Source: Ochrobactrum vermis
GTDB taxonomy: Bacteria > Pseudomonadota > Alphaproteobacteria > Rhizobiales > Rhizobiaceae
Assembly: GCF_002975205.1 (NCBI RefSeq)
Contig: NZ_PCOC01000002.1
Coordinates: 1,863,501-1,927,500, forward strand
DNA: 64,000 bases
Direction: 5' to 3'
Below are positions 44,939 to 53,924 of the stretch, piece by piece. Made by a program: the position numbers and the translations under genes. Numbering within the stretch: position 1 is the stretch's first letter; each line of letters begins with the position of its first letter. Under the pieces are notes generated by a model, which was not told the DNA's origin, did not search any database, and was given only the letters and a program-made list of their open reading frames with translations.

Positions 44939-45844
44939 TCACCAACGCTTTGTAAGCTTGAGTTTTTCGCGGACTTCGGCGGGCGTCAGAACTTTTGTTC
45001 CCATATTGACGGCAATGGCTTTGGCGCGCTCGACCAGATCGCCGTTCGATGCCAGAACACCCTTGTCGAGCCAGATATTGTCTTCCAGACCCACGCGGAT
45101 GTTGCCGCCTGCGAGTACCGCTAGAGCCGCATAGGGCAACTGATTGCGACCGATGGAAAACGCCGAGAAAATCCAGTTATCCGGCAGGTTGTGGAGGATG
45201 GAAATCAGCGTCGCCAGATCGTCGGGCGCGCCCCATGGGATACCCATGCACAGTTGCACCAGAACCGGATCGTCGAGCAGGCCCTGCTGCTGCAGCCACT
45301 GGGCAAGCGGCAGATGACCGGTATCAAAAATCTCGATCTCCGGGCGCACGCCGAGCCGCTGTATCTGCCCGGCCATTTCTTTCAGCATGGCGGGCGTGTT
45401 TGTCATCACGTAATCGCCTTCGCCGAAATTCATCGTTCCGCAATCGAGCGTGCAGATTTCCGGCAGCAATTCCGCAATATGGGCAAGCCGTTCCGTCGCT
45501 CCAGCCATATCGGTCTTGGCGGCATCGGGCGGCAGCGGAGCTTCTGGCGAGCCGAAAACCAGATCGCCGCCAACGCCTGCTGTCAGGTTCAGCACGATAT
45601 CGACACCCGACGACCGGATATGATTCACTACCTCACGAAAGAGCTCCAGCTTGCGCGACGGCTCACCGGTTTGCGGATCGCGAACATGAATATGCGCGAC
45701 AGCGGCACCTGCCTCGGCACTTTCGATGGCCGCATCCGCAATCTGGCGCGGCGTGATCGGCACCTTGTTCGAGCGATGCGTGGTGGCGCCGGCCCCGGTG
45801 ACGGCTGCCGTGATGAATATTTCGCGAGCGGGCTTTAAAGGCAT
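44939..45844 (-). CDS. cdhC: BKACE-family dehydrocarnitine cleavage enzyme
   Basis: This 301-residue beta-keto-acid cleavage enzyme (DUF849) has metal ligands H51 and H53 in AHIHVRD, LDCGTMNFG, GIPWGAPDD and GLEDNIWLDKG. With acetyl-CoA it should convert dehydrocarnitine to betainyl-CoA and acetoacetate; the adjacent thioesterase domain then yields glycine betaine. Other BKACE members use different keto acids, so the assignment rests on the carnitine dehydrogenase neighbour. It is divergent from the CdhR-type regulator. Confidence 0.9.
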   Translation of the reverse strand: MPLKPAREIFITAAVTGAGATTHRSNKVPITPRQIADAAIESAEAGAAVAHIHVRDPQTGEPSRKLELFREVVNHIRSSGVDIVLNLTAGVGGDLVFGSPEAPLPPDAAKTDMAGATERLAHIAELLPEICTLDCGTMNFGEGDYVMTNTPAMLKEMAGQIQRLGVRPEIEIFDTGHLPLAQWLQQQGLLDDPVLVQLCMGIPWGAPDDLATLISILHNLPDNWIFSAFSIGRNQLPYAALAVLAGGNIRVGLEDNIWLDKGVLASNGDLVERAKAIAVNMGTKVLTPAEVREKLKLTKRW

Positions 45845-45935
45845 GATCGTTTCCCTCGATTTTCGCCGAGCTTGACAGGTCGCGAAATGCCGGGATTATC
45901 ATTTTACGAAATCTATTTGGCGAAGAGCGAAGCAT

Positions 45936-46889
45936 ATGATCTTTGAACCATCCGACGAAGAACTAAGCGTTACCCTGCTTGTCCTGCCGGATTGTTCACT
46001 CATGTCGCTGGCCGCGACGCTCGACCCGATGCGCGGCGCCAACCGCGTCACCGGTCGCTCTCTCTATCGCTGGCGAGTGGTTTCCCCGGATGGCAGCGAC
46101 CCCGTCACATCCAGCGGGCTCAAAGTTGCGGCCAATGGCCGTTTCGAAGCTGGCGCGCAGGACATTCTCATTATCGTCAGCGCGTTTCATGCCCTGGAAC
46201 ACGCCACTCCAAAACTACTCGCCATGCTGCGACAGGCGGCCAAACAATCGAAACTCGTTGTGGGCGTGGAAGCCGGATCATGGGTTTTGGCAAAAGCCGG
46301 GCTGCTCAACAGACGTAAGGCAACCACACACTGGGAGGACATGGAAGCATTTTCACAGCGCTTCCCGGAAATCGAAATGCAATCGGACCGCTGGGTACGG
46401 GACGGAGCTTTTCTGACGACTGGCGGTGCCGCCCCCGCGCTCGACATGATGCTGGCGCTCATTCGCGCCCGCCACGGCTATTCCATCGCGCTGGATGTGG
46501 CGAGCCTCTATATCTACGATGAGGTGAAACAGGCTTCCGACGCGCAGCCGCTGGTTTCTCTTGGCCGGTTACTCAACCGCGAGCCGCGACTGGCCGAGGC
46601 CATAAAGATCATGGAAACCCATATCGACCGCCCGATTCCCGTGACGGGCATCGCCCGCAGGCTTGGCTTGTCGACGCGCAGTCTCGAATTGCTGTTTGCC
46701 AATGTGATCGGGCAGTCACCGGGCAATTACTATCTGTCGCTCCGGCTGAAAGCGGCCCGGCGGCTGATCCTCGATACGCATCTTTCCATGGCGGATACAG
46801 CGGAACAGACCGGCTTTTCGTCGATCAGTTCGCTGTCGCGCGCCTTCAAGCGGCATTTCGGCCAGTCGCCGAGCAAGTTGCGGCAGTAA
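45936..46889 (+). CDS. cdhR: GlxA/AraC-family regulator (CdhR-like)
   Basis: This 317-residue protein has an N-terminal DJ-1/PfpI-like domain (about 1-190: VTLLVLPDCSLMSLAATLDPMRGANRV, VVGVEAGSWVLAKAGLL). The C-terminal AraC double helix-turn-helix (about 215-317) has GIARRLGLSTRSLELLFANVIGQSPGNYYLSLRL and AEQTGFSSISSLSRAFKRHFGQSPSKLR. The same architecture and neighbourhood are seen for the carnitine activator CdhR of Pseudomonas. It is divergent from cdhC-lcdH and convergent with caiX. Confidence 0.9.
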   Translation: MIFEPSDEELSVTLLVLPDCSLMSLAATLDPMRGANRVTGRSLYRWRVVSPDGSDPVTSSGLKVAANGRFEAGAQDILIIVSAFHALEHATPKLLAMLRQAAKQSKLVVGVEAGSWVLAKAGLLNRRKATTHWEDMEAFSQRFPEIEMQSDRWVRDGAFLTTGGAAPALDMMLALIRARHGYSIALDVASLYIYDEVKQASDAQPLVSLGRLLNREPRLAEAIKIMETHIDRPIPVTGIARRLGLSTRSLELLFANVIGQSPGNYYLSLRLKAARRLILDTHLSMADTAEQTGFSSISSLSRAFKRHFGQSPSKLRQ

Positions 46890-46901
46890 CAGGCGGGATG
46901 T

Positions 46902-47837
46902 TTAGAGCCCCAGCTCCGACTTCACTTCTGCAAGCGCTGGCTTGCCGTCGAACGTTGTCACACCGTCCAGCCATGCATCCAGTTGCGCCGGATTCTCCTT
47001 GATCCATTTCGTGACAGCGTCTTTCGCTTCCATGCCGTCATTCAGGATCATATTCATCATCGTGCTTTCCATCGCCGTGTTGAACTTCAGGTTCGACAGA
47101 AAGCGCGAGACATTGGGGCAGTCCGTTGCATAGCCCTTGCGGGTCAATGTTTCGACGGTTGCAGCACCGTCATCCGGGCCAAACAGATTGTCGCCATTTT
47201 CGAGATAGGTGAGCTTGTAGCGAATATTCATTGGATGCGGCGTCCAGGCGAAGAACACGACCGGCTCCTCCTTGCGCACCGCATTCTGGACCTGCGAGAG
47301 CATAGCCTGCTCGCTCGATTCCGCGAGCTGGAAATCCTTCAGGCCGAACTTGTCCTGCTCGACCATCGACTGGATCGTGGCATTGGCGCTACTACCAGCC
47401 TCGATGCCATAAATCTTGCCGCCGAGCTGGTCCTTGAACTTTGCGATATCGGCATAATTCTTGATGCCAAGATCCTTGCCCGTCGCAGCAAGGCCAATCT
47501 TTGCGCCTTCGAGATTAATCCCGGCCTGCTCGATCTTCTTTCCCTCAAGATAGGGTTTGCGCGCTTCTTCCTGAAGTGGCATCCAGTTACCGAGAAAAAT
47601 ATCGATCTGTCCGTTTTCCAGCGACTGGAAGGTAACGGGCACGGAAAGAATGGTCGTTTGCGGCTGATATCCGGCTTTTTCAAGCACCAATGACGCAAGC
47701 GCCGTCGTTGCGGTGATATCGGTCCAGCCGACATCGGAAAATTTTGGTGCCTTGCAAGTTTCGCTTTCAGCGGCACGCGCCTGCACGCCGGTAAGGCTAG
47801 CAACACTTGCTGCAAACAAAAGAAATAGGCGTTTCAT
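46902..47837 (-). CDS. caiX: Choline/carnitine-type periplasmic binding protein
   Basis: This 311-residue quaternary-amine binding protein has a signal peptide at about 1-23, with cleavage after ARA|A or RAA|E. Aromatic residues W38 (GWTDI), W85 (GNWMP) and W198 (FFAWTPHPMN) fit the cation-pi box known in ChoX. It lies next to the carnitine regulator and catabolic genes, favouring carnitine as ligand; choline remains possible. No permease or ATPase is adjacent, so it must share a transporter core encoded elsewhere, as CaiX does in Pseudomonas. Confidence 0.85.
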   Translation of the reverse strand: MKRLFLLFAASVASLTGVQARAAESETCKAPKFSDVGWTDITATTALASLVLEKAGYQPQTTILSVPVTFQSLENGQIDIFLGNWMPLQEEARKPYLEGKKIEQAGINLEGAKIGLAATGKDLGIKNYADIAKFKDQLGGKIYGIEAGSSANATIQSMVEQDKFGLKDFQLAESSEQAMLSQVQNAVRKEEPVVFFAWTPHPMNIRYKLTYLENGDNLFGPDDGAATVETLTRKGYATDCPNVSRFLSNLKFNTAMESTMMNMILNDGMEAKDAVTKWIKENPAQLDAWLDGVTTFDGKPALAEVKSELGL

Positions 47838-47993
47838 TCTTTTCTCCCCTTTGTTTTTATTGGGAACAACATGATAGGGGAAACGTGAAATGCCTGTTCG
47901 CAATATACGCAATCATCTTTGCGTTTTGCGCAGCCCTTGATCATTGATCGGTCGAGTTAAATTCGGAAAGCTGCGCAAAAACCGGAGCGAAAA

Positions 47994-48395
<402 letters not shown>

Positions 48396-48451
48396 GAGGC
48401 ATTCCTTTTCAATTCAGAAACAATGCAACATAGATCAACTTCGCGAGGAGA

Positions 48452-50179
48452 TCAGCGCCTTTTGGCAGGGTTGCGCTGCAAAATCACGTTATGCCGTTTC
48501 TCAAGCTCTGTGTTGACCGCTTCGATTTCCTGCTGCTTGCGTGCGTCGTCCCAGCCCAGTTCCTGTGCCAGACTATCAGCGATTGCAGCAAGATTGCCGG
48601 TCGTCAGCGCCCCGTCGATTGCCAGCGTGGTGCGCCGCAGAACGACATCCGCCAGATGCACGACAAGCTCGTTGCGTGCAATCCATGCGATTTCCGTCTC
48701 GCTGAACGTGTCGGTTTCCGGCAGCATGGTGACCGTTGCGCCTGCTTCCTCGCGGATGATCGCCAAGGCCGTGGTGCCGTAGCGCTTCAGCAAGGTCTCG
48801 ACCCGTGCGGCAGACAACTTTGTTTCCGTGGCGTACCTCGTCACCCATGCCTTGCGGGCGCGATCATCGGCGGGATAATCCCTGCCACCGCCGATGGCGA
48901 GGTTACGCGTTGACACCCGCCGGGCCTGACCGAAACGCCCAAGAACCTTGTCGGCCACTTCCTCGGCAAAGCCGCGAAACGTGGTCCATTTGCCGCCAAC
49001 AAGTGAAATGATTGCAAATGGCCGGCTGCTATCCGGCTCGATCACAGGTGCGGAATGATCGCGGCTGATCAAGCCCGGTTCGGAAGCATTGGAGGCCGGG
49101 AGCGGACGGATGCCGCTATAGGTATAGACGATCTGGCTGCGATCGAATTTCAGCTTCGGCAAAAGCGAGCGCAGGCTGTCGATGAAATAGTCGGTTTCAT
49201 GATCGTCGCAGCGCACATTGTCCGGATCATCCGACGGAATGTCGGTGGAACCCACCAGCGCCAGACCGTGATAATCGTAGACAAGACAGATACGTCCGTC
49301 ATCCGCCTCGAAATAGATCATCCGTCCATTGAGGCTCTTCACCAGCTCGGGATGATCGACAAGAATATGCGAGCCCTTGGTGCCGCCGATCATCTTGGTC
49401 GGCTTGCCAAGCGCGGCATTGACCCGGTCGATCCATGGTCCGGCAGCATTAATAATGAGCTTCGGCCTGACCGCGAATTTCGCACCGTCCGGCCCCTCGA
49501 AACCGACAACGCCGTCTTCAGCGTAAACAAGTGTCGTAAAATTGGCCGCAGCGCTTTTCGGATTGGCCCGCAGCCCGTCGCTGACAAGCTCATAGACCAG
49601 ACGTTCCGGCTGGCTGACCTTCGCGTCGTGATAGATGCCGCCTGCCACAATCGACGGCGTGATATAAGGCATTTCCTTCGTCGCCGTCTCCTTCAGCAGA
49701 AAACGGTGGTGCGGCATGACGCGCTCACGCGCGCCAAAATAATCGTAAAGCGCCAGACCGATCTTGATGAGCACAGCACCACGACTGCGTGGCGCGGTCG
49801 TTGATCCGAACAGAGTACGGAGCGCCGCAGGAATACCCTTTGTCCACGAAAAGACCGGAATGAAAGTCGGCAGCGGTTCGACATTGTGAGGCGCATTCTT
49901 CAAGAGAAGATTGCGTTCCAGCGTTGACTGGGCCACGAGGCCGAACTCGCCGGTTTCCAGATATTTCAGACCACCGTGAATAAGCCGCGACGGAGCCGCA
50001 CTTGTGCCGGAACCGAAATCCGCCTTGTCCACGATAAGGCAGCTCACGCCCTGTTCGCTCAGATCACGATAAAGCCCCGCACCATTGATACCCGCGCCGA
50101 GGATGAGCACGTCCACGCCCTCGGACTCCAATTGTCCGATGCGGCTTTTCATTCCGGCATTGCCTACGAAATCATTCAT
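48452..50179 (-). CDS. GlpD-like FAD-dependent polyol-phosphate dehydrogenase
   Basis: This 575-residue membrane-associated flavoprotein of the glycerol-3-phosphate dehydrogenase family has FAD-binding LILGAGINGAGLYRDL (GAGINGAG at 28-35), APSRLIHGGLKYLETGEFGLV, INAAGPWIDRVN, GSTDIPSDDPDN and the C-terminal accessory domain. It differs from EryB in this window (longer, different N-terminus) and pairs with an FGGY kinase 44 bp upstream. It could be a true GlpD or oxidise another polyol phosphate. The start could also be the ATG at residue 10. Confidence 0.85.
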   Translation of the reverse strand: MNDFVGNAGMKSRIGQLESEGVDVLILGAGINGAGLYRDLSEQGVSCLIVDKADFGSGTSAAPSRLIHGGLKYLETGEFGLVAQSTLERNLLLKNAPHNVEPLPTFIPVFSWTKGIPAALRTLFGSTTAPRSRGAVLIKIGLALYDYFGARERVMPHHRFLLKETATKEMPYITPSIVAGGIYHDAKVSQPERLVYELVSDGLRANPKSAAANFTTLVYAEDGVVGFEGPDGAKFAVRPKLIINAAGPWIDRVNAALGKPTKMIGGTKGSHILVDHPELVKSLNGRMIYFEADDGRICLVYDYHGLALVGSTDIPSDDPDNVRCDDHETDYFIDSLRSLLPKLKFDRSQIVYTYSGIRPLPASNASEPGLISRDHSAPVIEPDSSRPFAIISLVGGKWTTFRGFAEEVADKVLGRFGQARRVSTRNLAIGGGRDYPADDRARKAWVTRYATETKLSAARVETLLKRYGTTALAIIREEAGATVTMLPETDTFSETEIAWIARNELVVHLADVVLRRTTLAIDGALTTGNLAAIADSLAQELGWDDARKQQEIEAVNTELEKRHNVILQRNPAKRR

Positions 50180-50223
50180 CTTACTGTCTTTACGTCGCTA
50201 AGGCGCGGGACACGCCGTTTATT

Positions 50224-51738
50224 TCAATCCGTGAGCGCTTCGATCTTCGGCCAGATCGGCCCAAGCGCCGAGGCGATTTCCTTGAACAGCGCATAACGCT
50301 TTTCATAGAGCGCGCTTCGCCCGGCATCCGGTTCATAAGTGCGGCCGATGGCGTCGAGATCGCGCGGATCGCTATAGACATCGGCGAAAACACCAGCGCC
50401 CTTGCCAGCACAAAGGGCGGCGCCCCAAGCTGCGGCCTCGTCCGTATCCGTGACGGTAACGGGCATGCCGAGAACATTGGCGAACATCTGCGCGAAAGCC
50501 GGGCTGCGCGATACGCCGCCGGTGAGACGTGCTGCAGAGATCGCGAAACCATCCTTCAGGTGGTCGACATGGATGCGATGATTGAAGGCAATGCCTTCCC
50601 ATATCGCGCGCAACATGTCGCCCCGGTCCTGCCAGCCGCGCAAGCCGAAGAAAGCGCCGCTTGCCATCGCCCCATAGGGCGAACCGAAGAGATAGGGGTG
50701 AAACAGCGCCGTGGAAGGTTTAGCCAGAGCTGCATCGACTTCAGGGCGCAGCATGTCGTGGATCGAGCGCCCCGTTTCTTCCGCCTCGCGCCGCTCTGCC
50801 GGGCAGAGCTTGTCGAGGAACCAATCATAATTGGCTGTCGAGGCAGGCGAGATCGACATGTTGTTCCATTCGCCCGGCGCAATGCCGTTGCGGCAGAACC
50901 AGCTTTTATCGACATGCGGTTCGGACGACAGCGTTTCGTTGATCGAATAGGTTCCGGCAACCACGGCAACGGTCCCAATGCCAAGCCCACCGACGCCGAG
51001 CGCCGAGGCGGTCACGTCATGAAGGCCACCGACGACCGGCGTTCCGGCGACCAGACCTGTGCGTTGCGCGCACTCGGCAGAAACGCTGCCGACGATTTCA
51101 TCGGAACGCGACATGGGCGGCAACGCATCCCAAAGAGCTTCCAGTCCGAAAAGGGCGAGCGCCTCTTTCGAATAATCCTGCGTGTTCACGTCGGTAAAGG
51201 AGGTCGAAGCTTCGGTGCGATCCGTGCCGACGTCGCCGGTGAGACAGAAGCGCAGCCAGTCCTTGCAGGCAATCACATGCGCGATGCGGCGATAGCGGTC
51301 CGGTTCGTTTTCCTTCACCCATGCCAGAATGGCGGATGGAGCCGACGCATGGGGCAACTGACCGGTGATAGCGATGGCCTGCTCTGCAACGGGGCTATTG
51401 ACCCAGCGCTCCGCAATATCACCGGCACGGCTGTCGAGCGACAATATGCCTGCTCCGAGCTGTCGGCGGTCCTTGTCGAGCATGTAGATCCCATCGCCAT
51501 GGGCGGTGGTGGCGATGGCCAGAATGTCGGAAGCAGGTCGCCCGCTTCTGGCAATCGCTTCGGCGATGGCCTCCGCCGTCGCATCCCAGAATTCATCCAT
51601 GTCGCGTTCGACGTGGCGCGCGCGCGGAAAGGATTGCGCCACGCGGCGGCGCGCAACGGCAAGGGTGGTTCCGTCAATATCGAACAATACGGCTTTGGTA
51701 ACGGTCAGTCCGCTGTCGATTCCGAGCAGAGAGGGCAT
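50224..51738 (-). CDS. FGGY-family carbohydrate/polyol kinase
   Basis: This 504-residue kinase has the N-terminal phosphate loop GIDSGLTVTKAVLFDIDG, a catalytic Asp in the GGLHDVTASALGVGG region and ATP-site TGGVSRSPAFAQMFANVLGMPV. It resembles xylulokinase/L-xylulose-type kinases and is clearly different from EryA. With the GlpD-like dehydrogenase and DeoR regulator it makes a phosphorylate-then-oxidise polyol module. The substrate (threitol, arabitol or glycerol-like) cannot be fixed by sequence alone. Confidence 0.88.
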   Translation of the reverse strand: MPSLLGIDSGLTVTKAVLFDIDGTTLAVARRRVAQSFPRARHVERDMDEFWDATAEAIAEAIARSGRPASDILAIATTAHGDGIYMLDKDRRQLGAGILSLDSRAGDIAERWVNSPVAEQAIAITGQLPHASAPSAILAWVKENEPDRYRRIAHVIACKDWLRFCLTGDVGTDRTEASTSFTDVNTQDYSKEALALFGLEALWDALPPMSRSDEIVGSVSAECAQRTGLVAGTPVVGGLHDVTASALGVGGLGIGTVAVVAGTYSINETLSSEPHVDKSWFCRNGIAPGEWNNMSISPASTANYDWFLDKLCPAERREAEETGRSIHDMLRPEVDAALAKPSTALFHPYLFGSPYGAMASGAFFGLRGWQDRGDMLRAIWEGIAFNHRIHVDHLKDGFAISAARLTGGVSRSPAFAQMFANVLGMPVTVTDTDEAAAWGAALCAGKGAGVFADVYSDPRDLDAIGRTYEPDAGRSALYEKRYALFKEIASALGPIWPKIEALTD

Positions 51739-51768
51739 GTATCGTATTCCTGATAAATTATGCGCGGG

Positions 51769-52629
51769 CTATTCTTGCTTGCCGCCTGTCCGGGCATTGG
51801 CGCGGGCAACCACCACGTTGATGCCTTGCGCCTCCATGCGCTCGATATGCGCGAAAGGCGTATTTTCATCCACGATGACAACGTCGAAATCGCTGAGCGC
51901 GCCGAAATTGTGCAGGGCCCGGCGCTCGAACTTGGTGTGATCGGCCAGAAGGATACGCTTGGCGGCGCAGTCCAGCATGGCACGCTTGGTTTCCACCATT
52001 TCCGGGGATTGGTGAAACAAAAGATCGTCGGTGATCGCCGCAATCGAAATGAAGGCCACATCGGCGCGAAGACGGCGGATTTCGTGGATCGTCATGCCGC
52101 CCACAAATGCGTTGCACCAGTTATAGAGCTGACCGCCAAGACCGAGCAGCGTCACATCCTTGATGTCACGCACCTCGTTCATCAGGATCAGTGAATTGGT
52201 GATGACGGTGAGCGGCCCCTTGCCCGGCAGATGCGGCACCATCTGCAGGACAGTTGTGGAATCGTCAAAGAAAATCGCCTGACCTGGCTCGACAAACTGC
52301 ATGGCAGCTTCGGCGATCAGTTTCTTTTCTTCCGACTGCCGGGTGACGCGATAAAGATCGCTTGCCTCGATCAGGCTTGTAGGCGCAGCCGATACGATGC
52401 CGCGCGACTTGCGAAACAGCCCGCGGCTTACCAGTTCATCGACGTCGCGATGCGCGGTCATCAGGCTGATGCCGAACCGTTCGGTGAGGTCCTCGATACG
52501 CATCGAGCCTTCAGCCATTACAGTTTCCGCAATCTGCTGGCGCCGAACCAATTGACGTGCATGCCGACTGTCGTTCGGCACCTGCTCCGTCATCAGGTTG
52601 TCAATGCTTGCTTTGTTGCTCACTGCCAT
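51769..52629 (-). CDS. DeoR-family transcriptional regulator
   Basis: This 286-residue DeoR/GlpR-type repressor has a helix-turn-helix RRQQIAETVMAEGSMRIEDLTERFGISLMTAHRDVDELVSRGLFRKSRG. The C-terminal sugar-phosphate sensor follows (FFDDSTTVLQMVPHL, VITNSLILMNEV, LLGLGGQLYNWCNAFVGGMT, LADHTKFERRAL). The start is uncertain; the ATG at 52629 is used, with ATG 52593 possible. It heads the kinase-dehydrogenase module 30 bp upstream of the kinase and probably responds to the phosphorylated polyol. Confidence 0.88.
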   Translation of the reverse strand: MAVSNKASIDNLMTEQVPNDSRHARQLVRRQQIAETVMAEGSMRIEDLTERFGISLMTAHRDVDELVSRGLFRKSRGIVSAAPTSLIEASDLYRVTRQSEEKKLIAEAAMQFVEPGQAIFFDDSTTVLQMVPHLPGKGPLTVITNSLILMNEVRDIKDVTLLGLGGQLYNWCNAFVGGMTIHEIRRLRADVAFISIAAITDDLLFHQSPEMVETKRAMLDCAAKRILLADHTKFERRALHNFGALSDFDVVIVDENTPFAHIERMEAQGINVVVARANARTGGKQE

Positions 52630-52767
52630 GCCTGCCACTTGTCCCCTTGCTTGCACGTTCCGAAAGCGTCGGAATCGCCCGATAGGCTCTATATTGCGCG
52701 GTCTTCAACCCCGAAATCCAGCGTAGGATTGCATGGGGTCTCTTTGGGTAAGGGACTTCTGGAAATA

Positions 52768-52801
52768 CGCATCCCGTCGGCTGAATTGCTTTCGGGATGC
52801 G
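52768..52801 (-). terminator. Hairpin after the ery-type transporter genes
   Basis: CGCATCCCG and CGGGATGCG form a perfect 9-bp stem with a 16-nt loop, 13 bp after the binding-protein stop. The minus strand continues with TATTTCC, so it is a moderate terminator separating the transporter from the DeoR gene. Confidence 0.6.
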
Positions 52802-52814
52802 CCTTGTTCAAACC

Positions 52815-53762
52815 TTACTGTTCCAGAACGAACGGCGAGGTGTATTTGTCGACATTGTCCTTGGTGATCAGGATACAGTCGAAGAGCTGCTTTTCATGAT
52901 CAACACCGGTCTTGCCCGTCTTGATGAAGTTGTCGGCCTGCTTGACGGCAGCTTCCGAGAACACGGCAACCGGCTGCAGAACGGTGTACTGCAGTTCACC
53001 AGCCTTGATGGCTGCGACCGCATCCGGCGAGCCGTCGAAACCGCCAACCTTCACCTTATCCAGCTTACCGGCCTTCTTCAGAGCGGCAATCGCGCCCAGA
53101 GCCATTTCGTCATTACCGGAGATGACGCCGATAATGTCCGGATTGGCCTGAAGGAGTGCCTGCATCTTGTCGTGACCCTGGGTACGGTCCCAGTTGGCGA
53201 CGTCCTGACCGGCCTTCACCAGATCCGGATACTGCGAGAGAACGGTTTCATAGCCGTTCGAGCGCGTTGCGGCATTGTTGTCGGACGGCGAACCGAACAG
53301 CTCGACATACTTGCCCTTGTCGCCGACGCTTTCGACCCACTGGGTCGCACCGATAGCGGCACCCTGAGCGTTGTTGGAAACGAGCTGCGCCTTGGCCAGA
53401 CCTTCCTGGTTGATTTCCGCATTGACGAGGAAAACCGGGATATTGGCGGCGATTGCACGCTTGACCGCACCGACCGACCCGTCCGCATTGGCCGGATCGA
53501 GAATAATGGCAACCGACTTGTTGGTGATAGCCGTGTCGATCAGGTTGCTTTCGGTGTTGGTGTCGCCCTTGTGGCCACCGACAACAGCCTTGTAGCCGAG
53601 ACCTTCGGCGGTCTTCTTGGCGATTTCACCTTCGGTGTACCAGTACGGGTTGGATGGATCGTTGACGATGATCGTCATCAGTCCTTCGGCCCAGGCCGTG
53701 CTGGCGATGAGAGGCAACGCTGCCGCAGCGGCGAACAGAACGCGCATTCCCTTCTTGAACAT
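52815..53762 (-). CDS. eryG: Sugar-alcohol ABC importer, periplasmic binding protein (erythritol-type)
   Basis: This 315-residue ribose-type (family 2/PBP1) binding protein has a signal peptide at 1-25 with cleavage after AWA. GGHKGDTNTESNLIDTAITNKSVAIILDPANADG and GVISGNDEMALGAIAALKKAGK are typical of the family. It is the last gene of DUF2291-ATPase-permease-binding protein, the order reported for the rhizobial ery transporter, and divergent from eryABCD, which supports erythritol. The gene name follows the Rhizobium usage and is less certain than the family. Confidence 0.82.
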   Translation of the reverse strand: MFKKGMRVLFAAAAALPLIASTAWAEGLMTIIVNDPSNPYWYTEGEIAKKTAEGLGYKAVVGGHKGDTNTESNLIDTAITNKSVAIILDPANADGSVGAVKRAIAANIPVFLVNAEINQEGLAKAQLVSNNAQGAAIGATQWVESVGDKGKYVELFGSPSDNNAATRSNGYETVLSQYPDLVKAGQDVANWDRTQGHDKMQALLQANPDIIGVISGNDEMALGAIAALKKAGKLDKVKVGGFDGSPDAVAAIKAGELQYTVLQPVAVFSEAAVKQADNFIKTGKTGVDHEKQLFDCILITKDNVDKYTSPFVLEQ

Positions 53763-53886
53763 GGTCTCACTCCCTTGATATTTTTCATTTGCGTTATGCC
53801 GGTTCCCCGGCGGTACTTATTTCCATTGGGCGGTTTTCGAGATGTTGCGCCTTCCTGGAAACCTTTCGATAAACCCGGATATTTCC

Positions 53887-53918
53887 GCGGCTCCGTCCGG
53901 AACGGTGGACGGAACCGC
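53887..53918 (-). promoter_or_regulatory. Intercistronic stem-loop between permease and binding-protein genes
   Basis: GCGG-C-TCCGTCC pairs with GGACGGA-A-CCGC around an 8-nt loop, with one mismatch, 6 bp after the permease stop. In ABC operons such structures often stabilise or partition mRNA segments; here it could adjust binding-protein output. Confidence 0.5.
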
Positions 53919-53924
53919 TATCGA

